Shown here: positions 1-13,251 of the stretch, one piece after another
Layout: every line of letters begins with the position of its first letter
Position numbering within the stretch: the stretch's first letter is position 1
Assembly: GCA_958299035.1 (NCBI GenBank)
Contig: CATQJL010000112.1
Span: 86,880,636 to 86,944,635, forward strand
Length of the DNA stretch: 64,000 nucleotides
Origin: Cylicocyclus nassatus
Taxonomy: Eukaryota; Nematoda; Chromadorea; Rhabditida; Strongylidae
Direction: 5' to 3'
The notes under the pieces: generated by a model
Told to the model about the DNA's origin: nothing
Databases searched by the model: none
Seen by the model: only the letters and a program-made list of their open reading frames with translations
Translations under genes and position numbers: made by a program

Positions 1-124
1 CCCGCCCTCGAAACCACTGCTAGGCACCTCACAGGCAAGCCTAACGCCTCTCCACGTGTCTTGACATGTGAGATCTTGATTACGTGGATTCACTAAGCAG
101 TTGCGGCAGTTGTACAATAGTGGA

Positions 125-190
125 TCTTTAGCCTAGCGGTCTAGAAGTAGGCACTTCGCGCGGAGCAACGGAAGTTCGAGACCGACTTAA
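125..190 (+). repeat. tRNA-like (SINE head?) fragment
   Basis: The block ends in a B-box-like segment (aagttcgagacc, about 172-183), with an A-box-like stretch about 45 bases upstream. No acceptor stem closes around it, so it is not a functional tRNA gene. A decayed tRNA-derived SINE head is one reading. Chance similarity is possible. Confidence 0.22.
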
Positions 191-240
191 TCGCAGCGTT
201 TTGCGATGAAGCATGTGGCGGCTCCTCAACAACTAGAGCG

Positions 241-319
241 GATCCTCAGGTAGTAGAACGGAACTCCGAGTTTCAGAAACGAAACTCGCAGTCAACTCGG
301 AGTTTCAAAACGAAACTCT

Positions 320-353
<34 letters not shown>

Positions 354-395
354 TAATTCTGAGTAAACGCGCAGCTTTAAACTCGGAGTTTTGAC
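241..395. repeat. Repeated aactcggagtttc motif plus (AGT)n microsatellite
   Basis: The motif 'ctccgagtttcagaaacgaa' and close variants occur three to four times between about 265 and 395. They are interrupted by a run of about eleven AGT triplets at 321-353. This is simple-sequence DNA of no evident function. Confidence 0.7.
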
Positions 396-1680
396 CAGAT
401 TACTAGCGGCCCTGAAAATCTCTCGGCTGGAGGTTGTAGAGCGCCAATGCTGTACCATCGCGCAATTGAATCAGCAAGTAGCTCCTTAATTGTTAGTTCT
501 TTTTTTAATAGGAAGTATTTTTGTGGTTCTACATGCAAAGTACTTTGTTTTGATTATATAACTGTGTTGCAGCAAATTGCAATTTTTCGCAGTGTCTTGT
601 TTTAGCAAGCTAAATATAATAAGAATTTTTAAGAAAAGAAAGAATAGAATTCATTCCCGGCAATTGTTATTTCTATTTAATTATAAAGCAACAAAAGTGC
701 ACTTTTCGTTTCCATTTTCGCATTGTAAATATATGCAACCAACGGTTTTGTTCAACATTCAGAATAAACTTTTCTTTTGCTTTGTGCAGCATTGAAAGCC
801 TTACATTCAACGCCATTCTAAGAAAAGTCACGTGATAGCTCACACTTTTTAGTTCCTCCTACTTTCACAACTCATCAGAAACAGCTTCACATCCAGCCAA
901 TTTAACCAAAATACTTGCGAGAATGTTCAGGCCTGAAAGAAATTCTGAGCTTATCCCAAAATCTGATAATTTTATATGCGATTACATACACCATGAGCCA
1001 GCAACGTTTTCACTGCGCAGCTGATCATTTTCACTCGTCTGCAAAAATCTATTTTCCTTTGTCAAATTTAGAATTTTTTCAGATGCTTTTGAAAACCGGA
1101 TGCCAATGTTTTCGAAATCACAAAAGGTTTGCGTGATTTAAACAATGGAAACTATTTTCGCTTTAGCACCCTTTGCCACCAACTTTTCGAAAGATTTTTA
1201 TGTTAAAGAAAGTGAGTTTAACACCCTCATCTTTTTGTAAAGCATGTTTAGTAAAGGGCGCAATCCACTTTGAAGCAAGCCTTAATCCAGCGTCCAACTT
1301 TTTTCCAACTCAACATAACTTGAACTTTTTGGGCTGGAGTACGCATATTATCAGATAGCATTTTTCAAAACGCGTATGACATATGTTCTTATTAAAGTGG
1401 CTATACATTATTCTTCAAGGTGTTTCCACTTTAAATTACTCGATTTTCTAATCTTTGTTGCGAGATTGCATTGAAATTTTATTTATTTATTTGGTGATCT
1501 GGTTTTTGTTTTATGTTTCCAAGGAAGGATAACAGATCGCGTGGGAGATTAAAATGATATGCACATCGTCAGATCTCTCTTTGTGAGCTGATTTCAAATC
1601 TAGCTTCCATATCTGCGATGCCGTTTTCTAGAAGGGATTATGAGAGGTTAGAAATTGAAGTAATTCGGGAATGCATAACG

Positions 1681-1951
1681 TGCTTTGAAATCCAACTTGG
1701 GAGTACATGACTAGCAAGATACTGAGTGTACTGATTTCAAGAAATGCTCGCATTTAAAGGGAATACAATTTATAAACCACTGATAAAGTTCTGGAAAAAG
1801 CTATGAGCAGCAATCCAAATTTGGCAAATATACAGCGCCATACCTCAAGAATTAGTTAATCAAAATACTTCTTTGTGTTTTCGTTAATTGTGAACATTCC
1901 TCGAAATCAATGCACTCAATACCATGCTAGCCCAAGTTGGATTTCAAAGCA
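1681..1951. repeat. Inverted repeat, about 270 bp
   Basis: The arm 'tgctttgaaatccaacttgg' at 1681-1700 is repeated in reverse complement at about 1931-1951. The spacer is about 230 bp. It may be a small MITE, but target-site duplications are not obvious. Confidence 0.6.
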
Positions 1952-2650
1952 TATGATACATTGAAACCCTAATGACTTCATACATTCAACCGCTCTTAAC
2001 TTTTTTCAAATAAGGCATCGCAGAGAAGGAAGGTGGTTTTGGAATAAGCTCATTAAGACGCATTTAATGGTGTGCGGCTCATTCCATTTTGCCACCTTCG
2101 GTTGGGATCGTTCCCTTGTGAGAACGGTAATTTCTCTCATGCATTGTTTTGACAAGAAGTCGAACAACGAAACATTTTTTTCATAAAAATCTCCGCTCTA
2201 GTAGAAAGAATGAACTTATTGAGGTGCTTGTGAAGTTTGCATTTGTACCATTTTTGCTTCTTGCTGAGATGAGCCTTTATCACAATTCATGACTCGAACA
2301 GCTGTTTGCAGCGAATTCGTCAAGCTTAATGTGCGTGGAAACTGCACTAGCTAAGAATTTAAAGAAAGTGCCCGTGAACTCAGTAAGTCATCAAAGCCGG
2401 TAGAAAGGGAAATGAAACGTGAAACATGTCATTTTGTTCGTCGTGTGAATCTGAAGAATTACGTTACATTACGAGTTACGTTTGGAGTTACGTTTTGGAT
2501 AAATCTGCAGAACAGTCAGCTCCTCAGATTCACCCACAGAAGCCTCTCCGTTATGTACCCATTGTATCATTATTTGCAACGGCATGACATATGTAATACC
2601 ATAGAAATGATAGGTATGTATCTGACGTGGACTTTTCAATTTTTATTAGT

Positions 2651-3323
2651 GACCAGTGCGTCACCTCCGCTTCGCGGAGGTTCGCACTAGCTCTCCTAAC
2701 CGTGTGCCTTTCTCATGCTCGATCAATGATGACTATAAAACTCACCATGTGATTCTGAACATCACAAATGAATCGTAAACAACTGTTCATTCTTGAAGCA
2801 TCTCCATGTAAGATCGGTAATTTTGAGAAGAAAGACTTTTTCGCAAAGGAACACCCGCGAATTTGAATGGATTACTGAATTTGTTTTGGCTTGATAGTCG
2901 TCATAAAGATAATAGTCACTTTAAGCTACACTTCCGTGTAAAATGCCTTCAAATTTTGAGGTTAAACCTTGCCAAATCGACTACCTAGGCGATCACCACT
3001 TTTTGGCGCTTTTTTCGAGGAAAAGCAAACTTGGAATTCATGAAGCGCAGATTTACTTGGCAGACAAATCATGGCTTTGCAAAAAGTCGAATTAGCGACC
3101 TAGTTTTGCTTGCCAAAAGCCGCGTGAACCCGTTTAAGGACTTTCTGGAATTCTGGAGGACCCGCTTATCGAACCGGCACGGTGGACCTACACACTGGTG
3201 CGATATGTTATGCAAAATTGTAGCTCGAAAGCTTGGCTGCAGCTCCCTGTATGAATTTCGTGACAGACAGACATACACACACGGACAAAAAGACACGCTA
3301 AGCGCTTTATTATAAGTCATGAT
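2651..3323 (-). mobile_element. HINE/Helentron-like non-autonomous element
   Basis: Read on the minus strand, this begins with 'ataataaagcgcttagc', followed by a gtctttttgtccgtgtgtgtatgtctgtctg-type low-complexity lead-in. It ends in a GC-rich hairpin (cctccgcgaagcggagg) followed by tgacgcactggtc. A low-complexity head with a terminal hairpin a few bases from the 3' end is the layout of Helentron-associated interspersed elements. Copies of the same family lie at 3485-3842 (5' part only) and 17152-17866. No protein is encoded, and the superfamily assignment is inference from structure. Confidence 0.5.
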
Positions 3324-3484
3324 GACACTTTTGAGTGTTTCCCTTTCCTTTGAAACTATCAAGTCGCACTCTGATTCAAGGCGGCTTTGCAGGAGTTTAA
3401 GCCGTCACGGCTCCATTCATCAATCAAAACTTCATCACAATTCAATCGCGAATGTAGCGTGGACGTTCGTAGAAAATCGAAAAA

Positions 3485-3842
3485 ATCCTTTTTGGCACTC
3501 CTTTAGCAGAAAAACAGACCTTTTCAGCATTTTTTGATCAAAATTCATGGCTCCCAAATTTGCTTGGCAAACAAATGCATGACGTTGCAAAAAGTCGAAT
3601 CAGCGGCCCAGTTTTGCCAAAAGCCGAGTGGACCCGCTCCAAACGCCGTTTTCAAAGAGTCCACGCATCGGATCCATTCGCCATTGCGCAGGGTGAGCCT
3701 GAACACTGCCAGCGTACACTGTGCAAAAATTCAGCTCAAGACATTTGCTGGGACTCGCTCCATGAATTTCGTGACAGACAGACATACAGACACACACACG
3801 CACAAAAAGACAGAGCTTAGCGGTTTATTATAAGTCATGATG
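3485..3842 (-). mobile_element. Truncated copy of the HINE-like repeat
   Basis: This shares the lead-in end with the element at 2651-3323: gacagacagacatacagaca, then cacaaaaagacag and ttattataagtcatgatg. It also shares internal blocks such as ttgcaaaaagtcgaat. It lacks the terminal hairpin, so it is a partial tandem copy directly downstream of the full one. Confidence 0.5.
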
Positions 3843-5217
3843 TTTAGCAGCGTTGCATAATAAGGAATCGCTACAAACTTTGTGTTTGTTGGGCCAATTT
3901 GCAAATTCCGTAAGTAGAGATAAACAAATACTTCGAGAAGTGTTCGATGCAGAATTTCTTCCTTTCCAGTAGCTAAGTTCAGGATGCGAACCTATTGACG
4001 AGCGTTGAGTCGCCGAAGCTTACGACATTTTTTTTCATCAAGTTTAACTTTTGTCAATTTTCAGAATCTTCTTATCTTTTTCTTATCTTTTGAAAGTCTC
4101 TCATAATTCGCTTATGGCGTGAACCTTTTTACAAATTAATGCAACATGTACTACTTTGACAACATTGTTTTGAAATTGATAAAATATATATTTGAAGTGA
4201 CCAAATTTCTATTCAGCTAGTTTTAACCTTACAAAACATGAAGCCATTGAGTAGCATTCAATGTGAATTATTTCCTCTGCATTCCTGTGTTGAAGTTTAT
4301 CTCTGTTACAATACATGCGACTTTTGCAGGAATTGCAGTATCTCTGAGAGAGCGAGGTGTAGAAGACGGACAAGGTTCTACAGTAGCTTCTTGAAGCAAA
4401 ATTCAAACGTGACGCAAACCAGGGAAACCATAACCGTACTCCTATCATGCCAATTGTGGTATGATAGTCCCGCATCGGGACTTTATGTTTAGTAGCATAC
4501 ATTGGTACGAAATGCTCAACAGTTCATTGAATGTTTCACAAGCCATTTCGTGTGCAGCAATTGAGCAATCCTAGTAGTAGCTTAGTTTCTATGTGATTTA
4601 ATTGCTTTCATTTTTCAAGCACTAAATCAAATGTGAGTCTTCGTGTGTAGTATCAAATTCTTTGCGAAGTTTGCTGTTGATTAATGAATGTTGCAATTCT
4701 TGCCTTGCTTTAAAATTGATCTAAATATACATGCAGTTTTTCTGTAAGATAACCTTTCCCTATTTTCGATTACCTCCCATCAAAGGCAGTGGCTCATCAA
4801 ATCTTAACCTAATCGAATTCTCGAATTCTGGGGTTATCCGTTGCGCTGATCTCAAAAACTTTAGAGAGCTTGAAGATGGGGAAAACGAGCGTTTTCCAAT
4901 GCCCTTCGCTTTGAAATTGGACGAGAAGAGCAAGGCTGAAGACGCTGAGTCGTTGAGGGACCCAATCGCTATAGCATTGCTGTCGGCAGTCTAGAACGGT
5001 GAGAAAAGCATTGTCAACTCCCGAGTGCGTGTTAGTTTGGCTTGCGCGTGCAAGTTTGAGAGCAGTTTCCTCGGTAGCGAAGGCATGCTGTACGACCGGG
5101 ATTGCACTCTTTTCATACTGGGGTGATAAGCAACCTACTGCGTCAAAATCCTTAGTCGCTAAGTTTTGCCGGTTCACTGCCCTTAGCTTACTTTCCGGAA
5201 AGTCATAAGAAATATAA
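3843..5217. other. No recognised feature
   Basis: This is AT-rich sequence with overlapping open frames on both strands (about 4209-4502 and 4731-5279). None shows a known domain or a coherent splice structure. The longest, 156 codons on the minus strand, starts inside the neighbouring TIR element, so I do not call it a gene. Confidence 0.5.
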
Positions 5218-6015
5218 TAGGTTGGCACATAAGTTTTGCAACCTTGTCCATAACTTCTTTCTCTATGAATGAGGCGCATTCAAATTTTGATATTATGTCG
5301 AATCGGAAGTGCGCTATAAATCTGCGCAAACCGTTTGATTTTTTATGGCATAATGGAAAAGATCTGCGTATTCTCCTAAAAGCAGTCAAAATTGAGGTTT
5401 TATGGTTTTTTTAGCAAAGATGAAGACCTACGAAAGTAAGTTAACCAAATTCAACCGGAACTGTGGGCAAAATATTCTCAGAGGGTGGCTACTGAACCCA
5501 GCGAAAAAAGAATTGTAATTCATTGTTAAGTGGATATCTGGCGATTTTATATAAACGCAAACAAGTCAAATGCGTCAAAGTAGCTTAGATAATTCATCAA
5601 TGCCAGAGAGTCAGAAAAGTCGAATATTGGCGAAACTTCGCACGATGGGATAACTTGACATGCTGAATACGAATATCATATTCAGTTGTTGTCAGAGTCA
5701 AAAATTAGCCTAGTGATTTTTTGCAATTCAACTCTTTTGGTAGCGAAATAATTTTTCAAACTAAGTGAATATCATTTTCGTAATCAGGATGTCGAATAAC
5801 CCCCTTAGACCAAGCACCCTAATCTGTGCCAATTCCTTTTTCTTTCCCATTCAAAAATTGCCTTACCGTAGCTCTCGAACGTGATGTTGGAATACGGCAG
5901 GAAGGGTTTCTTTCGCTGTTAACACGATACTCATTTTAATATCAGAAAATGGAAGCGCTACATCGCAAAACGCACGAGTTATAATAAAAAGTTGCAAAAC
6001 TTATGTGCCAACCTA
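5218..6015. mobile_element. TA-flanked TIR element (MITE), about 800 bp
   Basis: The ends are near-perfect inverted repeats: taggttggcacataagtttt on the left and its reverse complement on the right. They are flanked by TA dinucleotides, as expected for Tc1/mariner-type insertion. No transposase frame is present, so the element is non-autonomous. Confidence 0.85.
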
Positions 6016-7761
6016 ATATAATACACACTTGGAAGGTTGCACAAAAATACTTTGTTTGCGCTCAAATTTCTTTATTTAGCACAAAATCAATCGCTAATCA
6101 AAGAGCATGGTCGATACCAAAAATGCAGATAAATAACATTGTCTTTAGTGCATTGATGTAATAAGAGCCCTCACAGGTACAAAATGGCATCAGCGGCCGT
6201 AATAATCTCTCCCAAAACCGTCACCACATAAAGCGCTTAGGAACGCGACAGCTCAGAGCGAACTTTGAACCTAGCGCGAGCCTTGCAGATGTCTCCGCAA
6301 AACCCTTCGCGCCCACGCGGCATCGAACTTTCGCCTGGTGATTGGGAATTAATTCTTATGATAACGTCTACTTCTTCAATATGCAGTTACACGAGTCAGA
6401 CAAAAACGATCTCGGCAAGGATTAACAGTGATGCACTTCACACTTTACAATCTGTTCAAATGTGTTGAGATGTGGCGCTTCACTGCAAAACGTTGATGTG
6501 CTGAAGATTTTACATGCATGAGAGGATCTTCGAAAATACAAATCTAACATTTAGCATTGTACAAATTATTAAAATTAACATATTTTTAAGTTTGCATGTG
6601 TTTCCCGAGGCCTCAAAGCGTTTTTTGTTAGTGTTTCTACAATTTTCTAAGCCGCAAGGCACTTTCTGATAAGTGATTTCTATATAAGCAGATCTCCACC
6701 TGAGCATTGATATTTAGAAATTTTGATTTCTTCCGTTTTTGACCAGAGCGTTTGGATTTCATCAATGTTAGTAACTACACCGACTCTTTTGCGCCTTGTT
6801 GCAAGTGTACTAATCACAACCACCTTTAACTCTGGAAATTCAAAACCTCTCCGAAAGTTTTTTCTCTTACAATACGACCAGTTTGCAAAGTGAATTTCTC
6901 AAAAAGTGTAAACACGTCACTTAGCAGCAGTAATCTAGCATCCCACACCTCCTTATTGACATTTATATCAGCCGAGCAGTTAGCACATTCGAACAACATA
7001 AGTCCTTGGCCATACCTCGCGCGATTTCAGTCGCTACGCGATTAGGCAATGCTACAGTTTGCACAACGCAATCACACTCTGGGAAAGCAAAGTCATGCAC
7101 ACCGTACTCGTAATATCTTTAAAGAGTGGCTCTGAAGATGGCAATCACCAAATCGTGTGGTCACTGAAATCGCGCCCGGACTAAGCAAGTCGATTCTTAT
7201 CGGACTTACAATGGCGTACAGGATTTAGCACCGCCATAGCGGATAAGCATGAAGTAAATTTGCAGAGGGGAGTCTTATAAATGAAATATGCAAAGATGCA
7301 GGAGCCTGGGCCGGTAGTAATCACCTTGCATCATATTTACATGCCGACAAGTTGGCGTACATCGCGTGAAGTTGATAGCTGATATGAGGAAGGGAGACGC
7401 GACGTTGCAAACGAGACTTAGAAGGCAATGCGAAGAGATATATCATCGATTCAAACAAGTAAAATCCTTAGTGACAGAGACGGTAAATTTCTTAATGGAA
7501 TGTAGAAGTTTTTGATTTTTGCCTGTCGTAAATTGTGATATTGCCGCACTGCCCGATTGAGATTTCAGAATTTCCTCTACAAAATTGAGAAGGGCAGGAG
7601 ATGCTGCTAGCGACTTCACCAGCTAAGCTACCGGCATGTTAGCTCGCGAAATCAATTCAGAAATGTAGACAATGAACCTTTGCTCCCTTCAATTTTTTTG
7701 ACCTCGTAAACTGCAGTGGTGATGTGAGTGATTCGAGAGCAGATCGTGCAAGCATATGTAT
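6016..7761. other. No recognised feature
   Basis: Only short unsupported open frames are present. I see no domain signature, RNA gene or repeat boundary. Confidence 0.5.
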
Positions 7762-8753
7762 TAGGTCGTTTCAAAAGTAATTTCGCTTTTTTATAACGGG
7801 CGCCACATTCGATGGAGCAAAGGTTTTTTGGAGATCTTGGAGGTTTCGATGCAGCATTTCATTCTCTTTCTAACGGTTATGAAATCGTTGCAGCGTAGTC
7901 AATGAGCTTGCGGAAATGGCCAAAGACTGCGACCCATGCTTTTTGTGATGGTCAACTTTCATAATTTTAGAACTTTCATATTAATCCTTAGAAGGAGCTC
8001 AGGTATCAGTTAGATAGAGCAAACCTTACTGGATACAAAACAGCTTTTTTCTCCTTTTCATAGCTTGTCATACATTTTTAACAAAATTTTAACTGATGCT
8101 ATCGATTTCCACACCTGGACAGCTAAACCCTCTTAGAACATCAAAAGAAGAGCAGCTCGGACACTATTCAATGTAGCATTTTCTCCTCTCTCTAACGGGT
8201 TCTTTGTTTCCGATTCGTTTAGTTTGCGGGGATAAAATCATAACTCATTTTTAGCAAGCTCCATGCTGTACCCGAAACACTCGAAATTTGATATTTCGAA
8301 TCCGTAAACTCTCGTCTGCTTTGTAAAATCAACATTCAGTCATATACCCATGGAAGTTCCAACTTCCGAGTAACTACTGATGTTTAATGCGATTGCGGCT
8401 GATGTAGGCCTGCCAAAATCCAGTTGTTTTGTTAAAAAATCTCTAAAAAATTACGGCGGGGTATGAAAGAGAGAAAAAAGATGCACTATAGTCTATAAGG
8501 TTTGCTCTATCGAACCTTTACTTGAATTCCCTCTGAGGATTGATATGAAAGTTTTGAAAAATTGTGAAAATTGACCATCACAAAAAGCATGGGTCGCAGA
8601 TTTTGGTCATTTTCCGCAAGCTCATTGATTTCGTAACCGTTAGAAAGAGAATGAAATGCTGCATCGAATGCCTCCAAGATCTCTAAGAAACCCTTGCTCC
8701 ATCATGTGACACCCGCTTTGAAAAAGGGAAATTACTTTCGATGTGGTGACCTA
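7762..8753. mobile_element. TA-flanked long-TIR foldback, about 990 bp
   Basis: The end taggtcgtttcaaaagtaat pairs loosely with the right end (attactttcgatgtggtgaccta). Similarity continues inward through long arms, for example gaaatgctgcatcgaa on the right against the matching block near 7850 and the 'gatagagcaaacctta' block. Almost the whole element is palindromic. No transposase is encoded. Confidence 0.8.
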
Positions 8754-10800
8754 ATATTTACAATTCGTGCACAAAATATCGAGAACAATAAATCGAAAGA
8801 TGCCTACAAACTCATTACGCGGTCTAATCCGCTAAAACAGCGAATAAATAACGATTCGACGATAACCATAATTTCAAATCCCGAATTGTCATCTCCTATA
8901 AATTGCTCTTCTCCTGCACTATTCTTCGCAGTTATCACGATTCGTAAACAACCGAATAACATACTTTTCACAATAAAAAAATTGACTTGCAGAATATTCT
9001 GAAACAAAAACGGTCAGATTAGCTAATTCTGTCAAGCGGAAACGCCATAAATCGACTATAATCGATATCATTGATGTATTCAGAATCAACAACTGGATTG
9101 CATGAGGTCGTGGGAAGACCAGCTAAGTTGCTTTCGGCGTTGTTCAGAACTCTACCTATTTCTCAGTCACAGCTTATTTTTGTACCGGGCATGTTTGCGC
9201 TCATTAGCCACTAACAGCATCCCATACTGATTGTGAATAACTGGTTATTCATCGGTGTTTTCCAGTTTATTGTAATTTGCCCTTATTATGTCATTTCAAC
9301 CAATACAACCAAATGCTATATTCAATTTTTGCTATTTGAACATTCGGAGCAGTTTCCGTGTGCCTGTATGGTGTACCTGGCTGTAAGCAAATCGATAGAA
9401 AATGTTAGAACGCAAACAATGACAGCGCAGAAAGTCGTTGATATTGATGAACTTTGCTCAAAGTTTCCTTTACAGCCTTTTCCATAGATGTACGCTGTCG
9501 ATAATGGACATTTATTACTTCCATCCGGTTTTCTGAGTGAATTTTTTCTCACTTCCACTACGATTTTGTCCTTCCAGCTTTGAGTGATGCAATTTTTTGC
9601 TCCTTGGAACCGACTCGTGAGCAGTATTTCGCTAGCATCGAAAACTCACAGATACAGACTTAATTATGTGAAGCTCATCATTGTAAACAGTATTGAGTTT
9701 CAAGTGAAAAATAACCAATAAAATGGTGGACTTTTTTCTTCTTTCGAGCTAATGTAGCTTCTGTTGCCCTGTGCTCTTGAAGACCATTACGTCATCATTA
9801 GGGATAGGTGTAAGTACTGGTTTCAGAATAAGTTCAGGAGTAAAGAAGCTTAAGACTCAGATGATGCTATGATTATTGTAAGCTGATGCGAATTAACTAT
9901 ACTTTCTTAACAATGCTTACGAAGGTTACACATAAACTGAACTGCTGCGAAATTGCGTTACGTCATAAGGTATGCACAGGCCATAAGCTACCAGCAGATT
10001 CTGATCTTTCTCGATATTGGATTTTGGCATCACCAAAAAATGGGATCTTATCAAACATTAGCGAAGTATTTATACAACTTAGGAAATGGCTGTAGTGTTC
10101 ATTTTCATTCCGAGTTGAAGAGAATGCGGTGATCTAGGCGAGGCCGCTTGAAGGTATGTGTTCGCTATTGCGTTGTCTTTCGCAGAAGATCGGCTGTCGG
10201 AAGCAAAGAAGGAGGAGATTGGAGAGGGCCGTAGGCGATGCATTCAAGAATGCATAGGTTTTACGAGCTATTGGGAATCCTCCCCTCTCCGTCAGATCAT
10301 CGTGTCATGATTTGGTCGGGAGCAGGCGCGGCACGAGATGGGAAACGGACACCTGAAAAACGAACTCGCCTTTGGCATTTTCGATTTCATGACCTCCCAG
10401 ATGATGGCGCTAGCTGCGTGGTTCAAGCGAAGCGCGCTTTTCTCTAAAAGAGAACCGGTGTTCCTCACTCTAAGTTCTAACAATGAAGAGAGAAAAGATT
10501 CGAGACCAAAGTGTAACTACGTAAACTTTGGCTGCAGAAGGATTTATGGTTTTGCCACCCCACGGCGGCATTAGAGTGGAAATCGCCACCCTAATTTGCA
10601 GAACAATTGGGCATGTTTTTTACTCACAGAAGTTTTTCGTAAACATGCGTCTTTCCACTACGCATATTCACACCAATTTGGATCTATCTGATTTGCAAGT
10701 GATTTGCAAACGAGTCAGTATTCCAAATCTTGTTAGTGAACATTTTTTAGTAAAAAGCTTGCCACAGCCTAAAATCGCATAATTTCTCAGGGCTCTTCTA
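8754..10800. other. No recognised feature
   Basis: Several 60-100 codon frames on both strands (for example 8694-9002 and 9233-9487) lack recognisable motifs. A moderately GC-rich patch at 10240-10450 is open in three frames but has no family I recognise. Confidence 0.45.
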
Positions 10801-11580
10801 AGGCTTTGGCCATACTTTGCCCGTGTTGCCGATGTTTCTAGTGTTGCCAGTGTTGAAAGTGTTGAAAGTGTTACCGGTGTTGAAAGTGTTGAAAGTGTTG
10901 CCAGTGTTGAAAGTGTTGAAAGTGTTGCCTGTGTTGAAAGTGTTGAATGGAGATCATCAGTCTAGCAGTTTCATTCTTTCTCGAACGATCTCACCGGCTG
11001 GTGAATACGTTGGAAATGGAATTGGGGAATGAGAAATGAAATTGAAATGAGATGGGGGAGATTTTCGCATGCAGAAGATCCTCAAACAAACTTTTTGGAA
11101 AGTGGACGGCTTGTCTGAAATAGGCAATCTCCAATATCTGAGAAAGCTAACGTCTGAGTAGTAATGTGTTTTAGTTCGAATCCTGCCGCGCTTGCGATTA
11201 GTGAGTAGGGGCCTAGGTAAGTGAGGTCTGCAGCGTTTTCAAATATTGGAGATTGCCTATTTCAGACAAGCCGTCCACTTTTCAAAAAGTTTGTTTGAGG
11301 ATCTTTTGCATGCGAAAACATTCCCCATCTCATTTCAGTTTTTTTTTCTCATTCCCCAATTCCATTTCCAACGTATTCACCAGCCGGTGAGATCGTTCGG
11401 GAAAGAATGAAACTGCTAGACTGATGATCTCCATTCAACACTTTCAACACCGGCAACACTTTCAACACTTTCAACACCGGCAACACTTTCAACACTTTCA
11501 ACACTTTCAACACCGGCAACACTTTCAACACTGGCAACACTGGAAACATCGGCAACACGGGCGAAGTATGGCCAAAGCCT
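10801..11580. mobile_element. Foldback element with minisatellite arms
   Basis: Outer arms 'aggctttggccatactttgc' and the reverse complement at 11560-11580 enclose a minisatellite made of gttgaaagt and gttgccggt units. Inside lie long unique inverted arms, the left at about 10945-11143. The spacer of about 100 bp includes a B-box-like gttcgaatcc. The leucine/valine-rich frames here are translations of the minisatellite, not genes. Confidence 0.8.
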
Positions 11581-11935
11581 ACGTTTTTGTCCTCGTGGTC
11601 TCTTTTGATGCGTTCATCTTGGTGTCATTGTGGTTATTTGTGCGTTTTAAGTGACTCGGTATCTTATAATTTCGTGCAAAAAACTTGGTTTTCGACAAAA
11701 GTCTGTGAGCAAGAATATGTTTAAGCACGTCAGTCGTGCATGAGCTTGTTTTATGATGGAGGTGTTTGATGAGTAGATGTGCATGTAAGCGTCGTTACGC
11801 ATTTATTTCCTGTTTCCTTCTAGAGCGATATTCAGCTAGACAGCGCTTAGGCGGATCTGGGCATATGGAGATCTAAACTGAAAAGTTTAGATCTCCATAG
11901 ACAACGTTTCCGGTTTCGGCCGAATGCCTAGCTAA
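11581..11935. other. No recognised feature
   Basis: This is a short unique spacer between the foldback and the LINE remnant. It contains one small hairpin, ggagatctaaactgaaaagt (11869-11888) with its mirror to about 11900. Confidence 0.4.
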
Positions 11936-12309
11936 GAGCCGACCAGGCCAATCCACCGCCGTTTGGTTTCCTGGTCGCTAGGAGGTTCTCCCCCGCTCCA
12001 AGCATGGGGTCAGCGACCACCCCGTGGAAATTAAGAGTAGGCCTAGTAAGTCTGCTCTTGTAGGGGAACAGATTTTATTATTCAGTCAGCAAGAAGATAT
12101 AGAAAAAACCCTGTACATCGTATCCCGCTTACGGCGCCGGGTGGTAGCAAGAACGATGTCGGGCGCCTTTGGGATCGGACAAAAACGACAGTTTGCCTGG
12201 AAGACACACCATGGAGACTGCCTCATGCTCCGCACCTACAACGCCAGGACAGTCTCCACAAACGCCGACCTCCACGCTCTTTTCGACGCTGCAGAGCACA
12301 TCAAGTATC

Positions 12310-12483
12310 GCCCATTCGTTGACTGTACGGACTGGACATAACCGCGGAGCACGCGCCGCGAGGTAAAACGTATGCTCCGATACAAACTCGCCATTGTTAA
12401 AATCGTGCTCTCGCAACATTCTAACCGCGCCGCGCATGGTCCATAGCGTTTGAGCAGTCCGTACGGCCAACGAATCGACGATA
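12310..12483. mobile_element. Small MITE inside the LINE endonuclease
   Basis: The arm 'cgcccattcgttgactgtac' is mirrored at about 12450-12480 as gcagtccgtacggccaacga. The LINE frame breaks between ...AEHIKY on the left and the VIALQETK motif on the right. This therefore looks like a palindromic insertion of about 175 bp. Confidence 0.55.
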
Positions 12484-13251
12484 CCACGTTATCGCTCTGC
12501 AGGAAACAAAGTCCAGGAAGAAGAACGTGCGACAGATGAGTGATGGGGCGCTCATCATGTGAGAAGGTTCCATCACGAAACGGTGGAGACGTTGGCTTTG
12601 TCGTAAACCCATCCATTGTCCATCTTGTCGATTCGCATGAGATCCTATCATCTCGACTAGCCATCCTACGACGTGATCTCCATGTTAGAAGACCATCAGC
12701 ATCATAAAATGCTATTCTTCAACATCAGCAACTGACGAATCAGAATTAGATGCTTTCTAAGAAGATGCGAAGGAGGTCGTCCGCAACGAGAAGTCCTTCT
12801 ACAAGTTTGTTGTGGGCGACTCAATGCGAAAATCGGGATGTCACTAGAAAGGGACTATAGGATCGGGAAGTTTGGATATGGTCTGGAACGAAAACGGCAA
12901 CCGTCTTGTTGGGTTCTTTCCGCCGCACGACTTTTCCAAGGAAATTCCATATTCATGAAGGAAGAACATCGCCGATGGACATGGAAATCGCCCAACGGAA
13001 CGACTCATGCGGAGATCGACCACATTCTCACCAACCGAAGGTGGAGCTTGCTCGATGTCTCACAAGGGAACGATACTCAATGTCCGTGGCTTTTTGAGAC
13101 GAGATGTATACCATTACACTCGCCTTCGAACGCTGATTCCGAATCTGGCTTCCGTTTCTGCTAATCGTTTCTCTGAAGGAAGTTATGGAGGAATTTCGAG
13201 CTAACTTTATCCGCCTAAGGGTATGATCACCAGAACGGCCTTTACCGGCGC

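Larger units (their letters stand above)
1..2650. other. Gene-free AT-rich flank
   Basis: I see no convincing gene here. The short open frames lack supporting splice signals, family motifs or coding-like composition. The stretch holds a tRNA-like sequence near 125-190, a short repeated motif with an AGT microsatellite, and one inverted repeat, each listed separately. The remainder is unremarkable AT-rich DNA. Confidence 0.6.

Noticed and set aside
4809..5279. 156-codon open frame on the minus strand
   Set aside because: It begins inside the TIR of the 5218-6015 element. It has no recognisable domain, and the opposite strand is almost as open.
9233..9487. 84-codon hydrophobic-start frame
   Set aside because: No homology is recognised and no splice context supports it. 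It is insufficient to call a secreted protein.
10817..11558. Leucine/valine-rich repeat protein candidates, and a possible CRISPR-like array
   Set aside because: These are translations of a minisatellite in a foldback. Unit length is under 30 bp without unique spacers, and the genome is eukaryotic.
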